A DNA stretch of 64,000 nt from an uncultured Brachyspira sp. (GCF_934747485.1 NZ_CAKVGN010000004.1:14062-78061), one strand, 5' to 3'. Positions 33,838 through 43,342 are shown, counted from the first letter of the stretch. Program-made: numbers and translations. Notes: generated by a model from the letters alone, not told the origin.

Positions 33838-35040
33838 TCAAAAGATTTCTTTACCAAAACCTTTATAAAAATTGCCGTTATTATAAACTATATTTCCTCT
33901 CACTATAGTAGTTATAACTTTTCCTCCTCTTTTAAAACCTACATAAGGCGACCAAGAGGCTTTTGTAATTATATCTTTCTCTTCTATAATGGATTCATCA
34001 TTTAAATCTATCACTACAAAGTCGGCATCAAATCCTTCTTTTATCAAGCCTTTATTTTTTATTCCAAATATTTTAGCAGTATTTTCGCTCATTATTTTTG
34101 TTAGCAGTTTTATATCTATAGTGCTTTCTTTTACTTTTTTAAACATTAGTTCTAATGAATGCTCTATAGAAGGTATGCCGAAAGTGAGTTTCTCTAATTT
34201 TTCGCTTAATAAATGCGGTGCATGGTCAGTTCCTATGGTGTCTATTGTTCCGTCTAATATGGCATTCCATAATGCTTTATTGTCTGATTTCTCTCTAAGC
34301 TCTGGTTTCATTCTAAGAAGCATTTTATTTTTTTCATCTTTATTAACATCTTCAGTATTCAAAAATAAGTGGTGTGGGGTAGCTTCACCATAAATTATCA
34401 TACCAGAATCTTTTGCTTTTTTAAGAGAATTAATTTCACTTTCTAATGATAAATGACATAAGTATAATGGGGTATTGGTTTGTTTTGCTATTTCTATTGC
34501 TTTATCAACTTTTTTTTCTTCTGCATGCACTGTAACAATTTTTGAAGCTTCAAATAATTTATATAAAATTTTATCATCTTCAACAAGCATGTTTCCAGTA
34601 GATGCATTTAAGAAAATTTTTGTAGAAGCAGCTTTATCTATAATTTGTTTTATCTCTTCAGTGTTATCAGCCTTACTTCCTCCAAAATGAAAACCATAAT
34701 CAACATAAGACTTGCCAATCATCATATTCTTTTTTTCTTCTAAACTTTCTTTTGTTATAGTATTTGGAATGGTATTAGGCATATCCAAAAATGTTGTAAC
34801 ACCGCCTCTTGCTGCTGCTTTACTTCCGGAAGAAAAATCCTCTTTATGTGTGAGCCCTGGGTCTCGCATATGTGCATGAGGGTCTATTATTCCAGATAAA
34901 ACATAATTGTAATTAGCATCTATTATATTACTGTCTTTATAGATTTCAAAATTATTATCAAAGTCTATTTTTTTTATCTTTTCATTTTCTATAATGATAG
35001 ATACTATACTGTTTTCTATTTTTGCATTTTTTATTATCAT
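33838..35040 (-). CDS. pyrC: dihydroorotase
   Basis: A 400-residue class I dihydroorotase, the enzyme after aspartate carbamoyltransferase in UMP synthesis, closing carbamoyl aspartate to dihydroorotate with a metal centre. The HAHMRDPG metal site near residue 54, HAE near 170, HLS near 195 and GTDHAPH near 270 are present. It starts with an ATGA overlap on the pyrB stop, which indicates tight translational coupling. Length and motifs are normal. Confidence 0.95.
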   Translation of the reverse strand: MIIKNAKIENSIVSIIIENEKIKKIDFDNNFEIYKDSNIIDANYNYVLSGIIDPHAHMRDPGLTHKEDFSSGSKAAARGGVTTFLDMPNTIPNTITKESLEEKKNMMIGKSYVDYGFHFGGSKADNTEEIKQIIDKAASTKIFLNASTGNMLVEDDKILYKLFEASKIVTVHAEEKKVDKAIEIAKQTNTPLYLCHLSLESEINSLKKAKDSGMIIYGEATPHHLFLNTEDVNKDEKNKMLLRMKPELREKSDNKALWNAILDGTIDTIGTDHAPHLLSEKLEKLTFGIPSIEHSLELMFKKVKESTIDIKLLTKIMSENTAKIFGIKNKGLIKEGFDADFVVIDLNDESIIEEKDIITKASWSPYVGFKRGGKVITTIVRGNIVYNNGNFYKGFGKEIF

Positions 35041-36116
35041 TTTGTTATCTCTTTATTACAATAATAACAAAAATCTCCATAACTTCTTCTAGCAACTTTG
35101 TTTTTTGTCTCTTCAAAATGAGTAACACATTTTTTATTCTGACAAACAATTTCTTTATTTTCTATTAACTCATAGTCTTTTTCTTTTTTCTTAGCACTGC
35201 TTTCTATTACGCCAGTAGCCAAAGCTAACATGGCCATTCTTGTTGGTATGCCATTTTTAGCCTGTATAAAATATTTAGCATATTTTGTATCATCTAAATC
35301 AATGCTAATTTCATCGACCCTTGGAAGAGGATGCATTATAATCATATCTTCTTTACATTTTCCTACTATTGTTGATTTTGATATATTGAATGCATGTTTT
35401 ACTTTTTCGTAGTCTTCTATATTTTCAAAACGTTCTCTTTGTATTCTTGTCATATATAAACAATCAATTTCTTTTAGTATTTCTTCGTAGTTATTGCCTT
35501 TATGATATTTAATTTTAGCATTGTCTAATTCTTTTAATATGTAATCAGGAATCTGAATAATATCCGGAGAAATATAGTAAAACTCTCCATTAAACATTTT
35601 TAATGCCTTTGAAAGAGAGTGAACGGTTCTTCCATATTTAGTATCTCCAACAAAAGCTATTTTTTTATTTTCAATACTTCCTAATTCATCTTTTATTGTG
35701 TATAAATCAAGTAATGTTTGGCTTGGATGCTCATTAGAACCATCACCGGCATTAATGATAGGACAGTCAGTAACTTCTTCAGCAAATTTAGCTGCACCGT
35801 CTATAGGATGTCTCATAACTATTACATCAGAATATGCAGAAACCATTATTATAGTATCTCTTAAAGATTCTCCTTTTTTTATAGAAGAAACATCAGGATT
35901 GTCAAACCCTATAACGTCTAAACCCATTTTATATGCTGCTGAATTAAAAGAAAGTCTGGTTCTCGTTGAAGGTTCAAAGAAAATACTTGTCATTATCATT
36001 CCATTCATCATCTTTCTTCTTTCCATATTTGGAGTATCATCTAATTTTTTAGCAACATCCAATACTTCCAAAATTTCTTCTTTTGACATTTCTTTAATAC
36101 CTATAAAATTTTTCAT
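35037..36116 (-). CDS. pyrB: aspartate carbamoyltransferase with fused PyrI-like zinc domain
   Basis: A 359-residue enzyme condensing carbamoyl phosphate and aspartate. The catalytic part (about 1-305) has the carbamoyl-phosphate loop FFEPSTRTRLSF near residue 50, the second-domain GDGSNEHPSQTLLDL near 123 and the late MHPLPRVDEI near 262. After it comes an extra tail of about 50 residues with Cys325-x4-Cys330 and Cys350-x2-Cys353. This matches the zinc-domain pattern of the separate E. coli regulatory chain PyrI, but the nucleotide-binding half of PyrI is absent. Fused or zinc-bearing ATCases are known in other bacteria, so a structural role in holding catalytic trimers is likely. Expression appears to be controlled by the leader at 36152-36275. 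Confidence 0.94.
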   Translation of the reverse strand: MKNFIGIKEMSKEEILEVLDVAKKLDDTPNMERRKMMNGMIMTSIFFEPSTRTRLSFNSAAYKMGLDVIGFDNPDVSSIKKGESLRDTIIMVSAYSDVIVMRHPIDGAAKFAEEVTDCPIINAGDGSNEHPSQTLLDLYTIKDELGSIENKKIAFVGDTKYGRTVHSLSKALKMFNGEFYYISPDIIQIPDYILKELDNAKIKYHKGNNYEEILKEIDCLYMTRIQRERFENIEDYEKVKHAFNISKSTIVGKCKEDMIIMHPLPRVDEISIDLDDTKYAKYFIQAKNGIPTRMAMLALATGVIESSAKKKEKDYELIENKEIVCQNKKCVTHFEETKNKVARRSYGDFCYYCNKEITK

Positions 36117-36151
36117 TTTAACATCCCTTAATATTGTAATTTTTACAGCAT

Positions 36152-36190
36152 AAAAAAAGGAATAAAATCACAAAATAGCGATTTTATTCC
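36152..36190 (-). terminator. pyrB attenuator (intrinsic terminator in the leader)
   Basis: On the minus strand GGAATAAAATC (36190-36180) pairs perfectly with GATTTTATTCC (36169-36159) around a 10-base loop, followed by seven T. It lies between the promoter and pyrB, 36 bases before the pyrB ATG, so it must be bypassed for pyrB expression. Confidence 0.88.
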
Positions 36191-36275
36191 CTTTTAAAAA
36201 TTCTGCATTGGTTAATTTAAACAAACATAGAAAATGCGGCAATAAGTAAAATATATTTTTTATTATACCATTCAT
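36168..36275 (-). CDS. PyrL-like leader peptide
   Basis: A 35-codon frame on the minus strand: ATG at 36275 with AGGAAA about 5 bases upstream, TGA at 36170-36168. It begins MNGIIKNIFYLLPHF and ends NKIAIL. The stop codon falls at the loop and 3' arm of the attenuator hairpin, so a ribosome translating to the end would cover the 5' arm. This is the same arrangement as pyrL ahead of E. coli pyrBI, where low UTP causes polymerase pausing, ribosome catch-up and readthrough. I see the geometry directly; the mechanism here is inferred. Confidence 0.72.
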   Translation of the reverse strand: MNGIIKNIFYLLPHFLCLFKLTNAEFLKGNKIAIL

Positions 36276-36305
36276 AATATTTCCTATACTGTACAAATTG
36301 TATTA

Positions 36306-36333
36306 ATTATATATTAAAATAAAAAAAAATCAA
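36306..36333 (-). promoter_or_regulatory. promoter of the pyrBC operon
   Basis: On the minus strand TTGATT (36333-36328), 16 bases, perfect TATAAT (36311-36306). The start point near 36299 puts the leader peptide ATG about 25 bases into the RNA. Confidence 0.75.
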
Positions 36334-36360
36334 TAGAGAATTTTAGTATTTTTGTTAAGG

Positions 36361-36505
36361 AGTGTGAGATATTGGACATTTTTTAGTATAAAAAAAGCAG
36401 TATCCTTGTTATAATATTTTTTGAATACAAAACAAATAAAAGGATACTACTATAAAAAAAGTGCCATGGAGCCATAGATATTGCCCACTTTTTAGTTAAA
36501 TTTAA
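36361..36505. repeat. dispersed repeat family B, composite copy with flanking direct repeats
   Basis: Within the gap 36334-36732. Two direct repeats, AGATATTG...TTTTTTAGT near 36368-36388 and AGATATTG...TTTTTAGT near 36475-36496, flank an inverted pair AGTATCCTT (36399-36407) and AAGGATACT (36440-36448). A third related copy is at 63934-63990. There is no coding frame. The remaining 36506-36674 is AT-rich and I see nothing in it. Confidence 0.65.
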
Positions 36506-36674
36506 ATTAGCACAAATAAACTATATTAAAAAGTATTTGTTTTTATAAATAATACTAATCATTTTATTAAAAATATATGATACATACTACAAAATATTTT
36601 TTATAAATGAAATGTTTTTGTGCTTTTTTCATAATAATATTATTAAATAAAATAGAATAAATTTTAATTTATTA

Positions 36675-36702
36675 TTTACTTTAAAATTATTTATGGTATA
36701 AC
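36675..36702 (+). promoter_or_regulatory. possible promoter for the alpha-2-macroglobulin gene
   Basis: TTTACT (36675-36680), 16 bases, TATAAC (36697-36702). A strong GGGGG ribosome site at 36722-36726 precedes the ATG at 36733. Confidence 0.4.
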
Positions 36703-36732
36703 ATTAGAATTGAATATTATCTGGGGGTATTT

Positions 36733-39700
36733 ATGGAAAAGTCCATTCTAAGACTAAAAACATTTTATATTATTATTATGTCATTTATTTTTATGAGCAG
36801 TTTATCTTTATTTGGTGCTGTTAGTATTGACAGAACTACTCCTATCGGAGAGAATACAAGTAGAGCTAACTATGAAGCTATAACAGTAACTTTCAATCAG
36901 CAGATGGTTGCATTGCAAGCTGTAAAAGAAGTAACTAATCAATATTTTAGTTTTAATATAGATGTTAAAGGTCAATACAGATGGCTTTCTGTTAATACTT
37001 TGGCTTTTTATCCTAGTGAGAGTTTACCAGACAATACAAAAATAGAAGTTACACTTAAAAAAGGAATTAAAAGCGAACTTACAGGAGAAACATTAGAAAA
37101 CGATTATACTTGGACTTTCAATACTTTAAGACCAATAATGCAAAAAACTTCTCCTTATGACAGTCAATCAGACCTTCCTACAGATGTTAATATAGTTGTT
37201 TATTATAATATGCCAATATACTTGCAAAGTGCAAAAGAGAAAATAGAATTAATAGCAAGCAATAATTATAGAGAGATAGATTTTGATGTAAGATATGCAA
37301 AAATAGAAGATTTAAGAGAATGGGAAACTAATGAATATGAATTAAATCAGGTATTAGTTATAAAGCCCAAAAAAGCTTTAAATAAAGATGATGAAATAAC
37401 TGTGTATATAGAAGAGGGACTTGCGGCAATCAATGGAGATTTAGGCACAGCAGATAATGACTCTTTTAAGTTTTCTACACATGATGATTTTTATTTTAAT
37501 GGAGAAGAAGAGCAAACAGTAACAGCTTCATATTCTCCAAAAGCTCCAGAAATAAAATTCAGTACAAGAGTAGAATGGTCAGACTTAATAAAAAATATGG
37601 AAATAAGCCCGCAAATTCAGCTTCCTACACAAGAAGAAATAGACCAGAACTCTTGGGCTTCTAAAAACTTCTCACTTTATGCACTTAGATTTAATCCTAA
37701 TATTACATACAACATAAAAATTAAAGGAAGCTTAAAAGATATTTACGGACAAACTTTAGGCGAAGAGAAAAATATTACATTAAATGTTACAGACTATAAC
37801 CCAAGTGTTTCAATACCTTCTGGAATGGGAGTTGTTGAATCTTATGAAGGCGTAAAACTTCCAGTACAGGTAATGAACCCGAATACTATTTATATACAAA
37901 GCAGATATGTTGATAAAGAAAATATTATACCTTTCTTGTTTGTAAATAAACAAGTATATAGATATGATGAAACAGCAGAGTTTAGAAATTATACTAATAA
38001 ATATAAAAACTTATTGGGCTACAATAATAATACAGAATATACTCCAAATGTTGAAAGAAACAGATACATCACAACTGCACTCTATTTAACAAACTATATG
38101 AATAATAAAGAGTACGGACTTTTATCAATAGAGTTTAAAAGTAAAACAGGATACCAAAGCGAGTACGATTATTCAACAGCTTCACAAATACAAATAACAT
38201 CTATGGGAGTAACAGGAAAGTTCTCAGGCGATTCAAATACAATATTTGTAACAGACTTAAAAACAGGAATGCCTGTTGCAGGTGCAGAAGTTGAGATAAG
38301 AGATGATTTTAATAGGGTATTAGAAAAAGCAACAACAGATGAAAACGGAATAGCTACTACTAAAGGTTTTAGAAGTTTTGGAATAAAAAGAGCAAGCAGA
38401 TGGGATACCCCAAGACAATGGGCAATAGTTACAAAGGGAGATGATGTATCTTTTATTAATAGCGATTGGGGTACAGGTGTTTCACCTTGGAGAATGGATA
38501 TAAGTTATGATTATTCTCCTGCTGACAAAGAGTATAATGGTTCTATGTTTACAGAGAGAGGGCTTTATAAGGCAGGCGAAGAGGTGCATATAAAAGGTGT
38601 TGTAAGAGAAAATATTATTGGAAATTGGAATATACCTACTAATTTGAAAGACGGTTCATTTACTGTTAATAACTCAAGAGGCGAAGAGATTTATAAGGGA
38701 GATGTTAGCTTAAATGAGTTTGGTTCTTATTTAATAGATTTTACTCTTCCTGCAGATGCTCCTACTGGCTATTATAGTGTGAGGGTGGCATTTAATTCTA
38801 ATAATAATGAAGAAGAACTTTACAGTTTATCACAAAGCTTTAGAGTTGAAGAGTTTAAGCCTTTAGAATATGAAAGCAGACTTTGGGTTGAAGATAAAAA
38901 TTATTATTTAGGCGACACCATGCCTATTAAGATGTCCGGCTGGTATTTATTTGGCGAGCCTATGATATCTAATAGAGTTGATTATAATATATCTATGAAT
39001 GAAACTTTCTTCACTCCTCCTAACAATGTAGGATTTAGATTTACAAAATTAAGCTGGTTTGAAGATGAGTATTACAATAACTATTATTCTACAATAGCTA
39101 CTGGTACTGGTTCATTAGATGAAAACGGAGAATATGCTTATAGTTCGACAGTGGATGCAAGCCGTTCAATACATTCTGCTTATGTTACAATAGAGGCAAC
39201 AGTATCTGGCGAAGATTCTCAAAAAGTAAGCACAACTAAGAGTGTATTGGTTCATGGAAGTGATTATTATATTGGTATAAAAAGACAAGGTTATTTCTTG
39301 GAAACTGATAAGCCTACAGAGTTAGAGTTTATTGCAGTTGATGCTGAAGGAAACAGACTTGCAGGCAAAAAGATAGAAGTTCAAGTTATAAGAAGGCATT
39401 GGGAGTCTGTAAGAAAGGCTATAACAGGCGGAAGATTTGAATGGGAATCTACACAGATTGATGATGTTATTGAAACTACTACAGTTACAACAAAAAAAGA
39501 CCCTGTTGCATACAGCTTTACTCCTACAAACTCTGGTCTTTATATAATATTAGCAAGAGCAAAAGACTCTAAAAAGAGAGAAGTTGCTGCTGATGAATAT
39601 ATGTATGTTATAGGTAAAGATTATGCTCCTTGGGCTATGTTTGATGATGATTTGCTTGAACTTATCACAGAAAAAGAAGAGTATAAACCTTATGAAACTG

Positions 39701-42480
39701 CAAGAATAATGGTAAAATCTCCTTATGAATCTGCTACTGCTTTGGTAACAGTTGAGAGAGAATATGTAATAGATTCTTTTGTTACAAATATTGAAGGCTC
39801 TACTGCTTTAATAGAAGTACCTATAAAACCCGAATATTTGCCTAATGTTTATGTGGGTGTTTCACTTGTTAAAGGAAGAGTTGAAAATGAAGCTTATACT
39901 AATTATGCTACAGATGAAGGAAAGCCGTCATTTAAGATTGGTTATGCTGGGCTTTCAGTATCTCCTCGTGAAAAAGAGCTTAATGTAACAATAACAAAAT
40001 CTGCTGACAGTTTAGAGCCTCGTGATGAGATGACAGTAGATTTATATGTTGAAACTAAAGAAAGTGAGCCTATGGAAACAGAGATTATGCTAAGCGTGGT
40101 TGATGTTGGAGTATTGAATTTAATAGGCTATAAAACTCCAAACTGGTTTAATACTTTCTATGGACAGAGACCTTTGAGTGTTGCAAGTGCCGACACAAGA
40201 ATACATTTAATAGGGCAGCGTAACTATGGTGAGAAAGGAGACACACCTGGCGGAGACGGTATGAGAGCAGACAATATGCTTATGGCTAAAGCTGAGGCTA
40301 TGGGCATGGACGTATTCAGCATAAGAAAGAACTTCTTAACAACTGCTTTCTATCAAGGAAGAGTAAAAACTGATGCTAATGGTAAGGCTACTGTTACATT
40401 TAATTTGCCTGACAATATTACATCATTTAGAATAATGGCTTCTGCTATAAATAAAGATGGTTATTTTGGTGCTTCTGATGATGTTGTTGTAGTTAAGAAA
40501 AATATTATGCTTATGCCTACACTTCCAGAGTTTGCTTATGTTGAAGATAAATTTAAGGCTGGAAGCATAGTATACAATTATTCTGACAAAGATTTAGAGA
40601 TAGAAGTTCAGGCTGTATCTTCTAATGCTTTGATACAAAATGCTGTTCAAAAAATAATTGTGCCTAAAGGCGGTAATGCTGATGTAAGATTTGATATTAT
40701 AGCTACAAATAGCGGAGAGGCTAAAGTTACAATACTTGCTAAAGGCGGAGAATATACTGATGCTGTAGAGAAAACATTTAAAGTTAATATACCTATGACT
40801 ACAGAATCTGTAGCAATGTTCTCAAGCACTACAAATAACAATACTGACTTAATGATTAGAGTGCCAAATGCTACAGAGGCTTATAAAGGTGCTGGAAGTT
40901 TAGAAGTTTATATGTCTCCTAGTGCATTTAGCGAACTTACAGGGGGAATAAATTATCTTATCAATTATCCTTATCTTTGTTTGGAACAGCAGTTATCAAG
41001 AGTTTATCCTATAATAACATCTAAGAGATTGTTAGTTGATATGAAGCTTACAGATATAGCTGAAGAGGAATTAGACAATACAGTAAACAGCTTCTTAAAA
41101 GCTATGCCTACTTATCAAAGCCCTAATGGAGGATTCTCTTATTATCCTAGCAAAACTTGGATATCTCCTTGGCTTACTGCTTATGCTGCTGAGACTATGA
41201 TTAAAGCTAAAAAAGAAGGCTACACTATTGATGAAAACTCTCTAAAATTGGCATTAGAATATATTAACAATTATGCTAAAAGCGGAGAGGCTGAAAAACC
41301 TAACTTCTGGTTTGATGAGTATATTAATCTTTCATCTATATCTTATATTGCGGCAGTTCTTGCAGAGGGTGAATATAATATCAACGATGTAAAAACTATA
41401 ATAGACAGAATATACACTAAAGTTAATAATATACCTTTCTACGGACAGGTTCAGTTAATGAGAGCTATGTATTATAATAAATACAATAACAAGGCATTTA
41501 CTGATGTTAGACAGTATATACTTAATACCATTAAAGAAGACCCTAATACTGCTCATTATGAACTTGAAGAGAGATATAAAAATCTTTACTGGATACACTC
41601 TTCATCAGTGAGAGATACTTCAGTTGCTTTATATGCTTTAATTGAAACAGGCTATGATAATGCTATCAATGAAAAAGTGGTTCGCTGGCTTGTTCAGTCA
41701 AGAAAAAACGGCAGATATTTAAACACTCAAGACAATGTATCAGTATTTGCTGCTATGAATATGTATTACAAAAAATATGAAAATGTTAAACCTAATTTCA
41801 AAGCAGAGTTTATATATCAGGGTAAAACTTTACTTGCTGAAAACTTTAATTCAAGAACTCAGCCTAGCTTAACACAAAATTATGCTTTAAGTGAGTTTAT
41901 GAATGAGAGACTAAGCAATTTAAATACAAGGGCTTCTATAGCAAATATTAGAAGAAATGGTGCTGGAAGACTTTATTATGGTGTAAGACTTACTTATGCT
42001 CCTCGTGAGTTAGCTGTTAATAGAGATATGGGAATAAATGTTGTAAGAGAGTATCAAACTAAAGACGGCAGAGTGTTAGACCTCACTAAAGAGAAATTTA
42101 AACAAGGCGAAGAATATGTTGTGGTGGTAAAAGTTACAGTTCCTTATGAAAGACATTTTGTTGTGGTGGATACTCCTATTGTTTCTGGTATGAGAATATT
42201 AAACTCTTCATTTGCTACAGAAAGCAGCGAAGTTAAAAACATCACAGGAAATTATAATAATACTTGGTGGTGGGGCGGATTTAATCACACTGAAAACTAC
42301 AATGATAAAATATTATTATTTGCTGATGTTTTAGACAAGGGTGAGCATATATACAAGTATGTAGTTCGTGCTGTTACACCTGGTGAGTATTTACTTCCTG
42401 CTACTAAGGCTGAAGAGATGTATAACCCTGAGGTGTTTGGTTATGACGGACAGCATAAAGTTGTTATAGAGGCTAAATAA
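36733..42480 (+). CDS. bacterial alpha-2-macroglobulin family protein with intact thioester motif
   Basis: A 1915-residue exported protein, probably periplasmic. The N-terminal signal peptide ends near LSLFGAVS and has no lipobox Cys, unlike the E. coli YfhM lipoprotein. Several macroglobulin-type beta domains follow, then an MG-rich core around residues 560-1150, the A2M-family central region with FRIMASAINKDG-like text near 1235, and the thioester site YLCLEQQ near 1415, followed by a helical thioester-domain barrel and a receptor-binding-like C-terminus. Bacterial A2Ms trap attacking proteases through the thioester. Many are encoded beside PbpC; no such neighbour is seen. A terminator follows, so this is a single-gene unit. 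Confidence 0.93.
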   Translation: MEKSILRLKTFYIIIMSFIFMSSLSLFGAVSIDRTTPIGENTSRANYEAITVTFNQQMVALQAVKEVTNQYFSFNIDVKGQYRWLSVNTLAFYPSESLPDNTKIEVTLKKGIKSELTGETLENDYTWTFNTLRPIMQKTSPYDSQSDLPTDVNIVVYYNMPIYLQSAKEKIELIASNNYREIDFDVRYAKIEDLREWETNEYELNQVLVIKPKKALNKDDEITVYIEEGLAAINGDLGTADNDSFKFSTHDDFYFNGEEEQTVTASYSPKAPEIKFSTRVEWSDLIKNMEISPQIQLPTQEEIDQNSWASKNFSLYALRFNPNITYNIKIKGSLKDIYGQTLGEEKNITLNVTDYNPSVSIPSGMGVVESYEGVKLPVQVMNPNTIYIQSRYVDKENIIPFLFVNKQVYRYDETAEFRNYTNKYKNLLGYNNNTEYTPNVERNRYITTALYLTNYMNNKEYGLLSIEFKSKTGYQSEYDYSTASQIQITSMGVTGKFSGDSNTIFVTDLKTGMPVAGAEVEIRDDFNRVLEKATTDENGIATTKGFRSFGIKRASRWDTPRQWAIVTKGDDVSFINSDWGTGVSPWRMDISYDYSPADKEYNGSMFTERGLYKAGEEVHIKGVVRENIIGNWNIPTNLKDGSFTVNNSRGEEIYKGDVSLNEFGSYLIDFTLPADAPTGYYSVRVAFNSNNNEEELYSLSQSFRVEEFKPLEYESRLWVEDKNYYLGDTMPIKMSGWYLFGEPMISNRVDYNISMNETFFTPPNNVGFRFTKLSWFEDEYYNNYYSTIATGTGSLDENGEYAYSSTVDASRSIHSAYVTIEATVSGEDSQKVSTTKSVLVHGSDYYIGIKRQGYFLETDKPTELEFIAVDAEGNRLAGKKIEVQVIRRHWESVRKAITGGRFEWESTQIDDVIETTTVTTKKDPVAYSFTPTNSGLYIILARAKDSKKREVAADEYMYVIGKDYAPWAMFDDDLLELITEKEEYKPYETARIMVKSPYESATALVTVEREYVIDSFVTNIEGSTALIEVPIKPEYLPNVYVGVSLVKGRVENEAYTNYATDEGKPSFKIGYAGLSVSPREKELNVTITKSADSLEPRDEMTVDLYVETKESEPMETEIMLSVVDVGVLNLIGYKTPNWFNTFYGQRPLSVASADTRIHLIGQRNYGEKGDTPGGDGMRADNMLMAKAEAMGMDVFSIRKNFLTTAFYQGRVKTDANGKATVTFNLPDNITSFRIMASAINKDGYFGASDDVVVVKKNIMLMPTLPEFAYVEDKFKAGSIVYNYSDKDLEIEVQAVSSNALIQNAVQKIIVPKGGNADVRFDIIATNSGEAKVTILAKGGEYTDAVEKTFKVNIPMTTESVAMFSSTTNNNTDLMIRVPNATEAYKGAGSLEVYMSPSAFSELTGGINYLINYPYLCLEQQLSRVYPIITSKRLLVDMKLTDIAEEELDNTVNSFLKAMPTYQSPNGGFSYYPSKTWISPWLTAYAAETMIKAKKEGYTIDENSLKLALEYINNYAKSGEAEKPNFWFDEYINLSSISYIAAVLAEGEYNINDVKTIIDRIYTKVNNIPFYGQVQLMRAMYYNKYNNKAFTDVRQYILNTIKEDPNTAHYELEERYKNLYWIHSSSVRDTSVALYALIETGYDNAINEKVVRWLVQSRKNGRYLNTQDNVSVFAAMNMYYKKYENVKPNFKAEFIYQGKTLLAENFNSRTQPSLTQNYALSEFMNERLSNLNTRASIANIRRNGAGRLYYGVRLTYAPRELAVNRDMGINVVREYQTKDGRVLDLTKEKFKQGEEYVVVVKVTVPYERHFVVVDTPIVSGMRILNSSFATESSEVKNITGNYNNTWWWGGFNHTENYNDKILLFADVLDKGEHIYKYVVRAVTPGEYLLPATKAEEMYNPEVFGYDGQHKVVIEAK

Positions 42481-42509
42481 TAAATAGTTTCAATACATTA
42501 AAATATTAA

Positions 42510-42544
42510 GGGCGGTATCTTTTCTGAGGTATCGCCTTTTTTAT
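42510..42544 (+). terminator. intrinsic terminator after the alpha-2-macroglobulin gene
   Basis: GGCGGTATC and GGTATCGCC form a stem with wobble pairs around TTTTCTGA, followed by TTTTTTATT. It ends directly at the -35 box of the next promoter. Confidence 0.8.
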
Positions 42545-42573
42545 TTGACATGAAATTTATTTGTATTTATAAT
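42545..42573 (+). promoter_or_regulatory. perfect consensus sigma70 promoter
   Basis: TTGACA (42545-42550), exactly 17 bases, TATAAT (42568-42573). Transcription should begin at about 42580, on the ATG of the next gene. It rules out the ATG at 42550 as a translation start. Confidence 0.8.
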
Positions 42574-42579
42574 ACTTAT

Positions 42580-43329
42580 ATGAAAAAAATGCATTTAGAT
42601 ATAATAAATTTTTTATTTGATAAAAATAGAGAATTAATTAATCATAAAGAAACCATTTTAAATCTTTTATTAGAAAATTATGGAAGTCTTATTGATTCTT
42701 TAAAAGAATATAAATCAAGTAAACCGCCAAGAATTAATATATTTAAACTAATTGATGAGGAATATTTAAGTTCAAGCAGCGAAGAGGATACTTTTATGCA
42801 AGATAAATTAAAAGAATTATTACAAAACAACGATGCATATAATAATATTAGTACTCCTGAAGAAGCACAGGAATATATTGATTTGATTGAAAGTACAATA
42901 ACTGTATTAAATAATAAAATAAAAATATATATAAATTATGTAAAAGATGTACTTAATATATTGAATAGTGAATATGGTATAAAGGATTTTGAATTACATG
43001 AAATTTTGAATAAAAAAATAGATAGAATAAGATATAATAGAGATGAAGAGTATCATAGTATATGGTATTATAGTAAAAATATTCCTGATTTATGTTGTAT
43101 TTTAGTGTTAAAGTATGAAAATATATATTGCGGATTTTATACTGGTGATATAGATTCTGAAAACACAAAAAAGGTTATAATTTATATAAAAAATAATATA
43201 AAATGGTTAAAAAATTTTAAAAACAGAGATAATGGTTTGTGGTATGATATAGATATAAATAATGAAAGTGCTGAAGATACAGCTTCTAAAATGAAAGAAT
43301 TATATGAAGCATTAAAAAATATAAAATAA
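42580..43329 (+). CDS. unknown protein, paralogue of the next gene, possibly leaderless
   Basis: A 249-residue soluble protein, Lys/Ile/Asn/Glu-rich, no signal peptide. I do not recognise the family. The first about 100 residues are helical. The C-terminal 150 residues share a plan with the following protein: NIS-x-PEEAQEYIDLIE, a Lys-rich helix, a beta-rich centre, and an ending ESAEDTASKMKELYEALKNIK. The consensus promoter at 42545-42573 places the RNA start at or next to the ATG at 42580, so the message may be leaderless, or translation begins at the ATG at 42589. The next gene starts 13 bases after this stop. Confidence 0.6.
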   Translation: MKKMHLDIINFLFDKNRELINHKETILNLLLENYGSLIDSLKEYKSSKPPRINIFKLIDEEYLSSSSEEDTFMQDKLKELLQNNDAYNNISTPEEAQEYIDLIESTITVLNNKIKIYINYVKDVLNILNSEYGIKDFELHEILNKKIDRIRYNRDEEYHSIWYYSKNIPDLCCILVLKYENIYCGFYTGDIDSENTKKVIIYIKNNIKWLKNFKNRDNGLWYDIDINNESAEDTASKMKELYEALKNIK

Positions 43330-43342
43330 TTAGGTATTAAAT

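Noticed and set aside
36361..36505. Insertion sequence
   Set aside because: No transposase frame is present; only short repeats remain, so I report it as a repeat.
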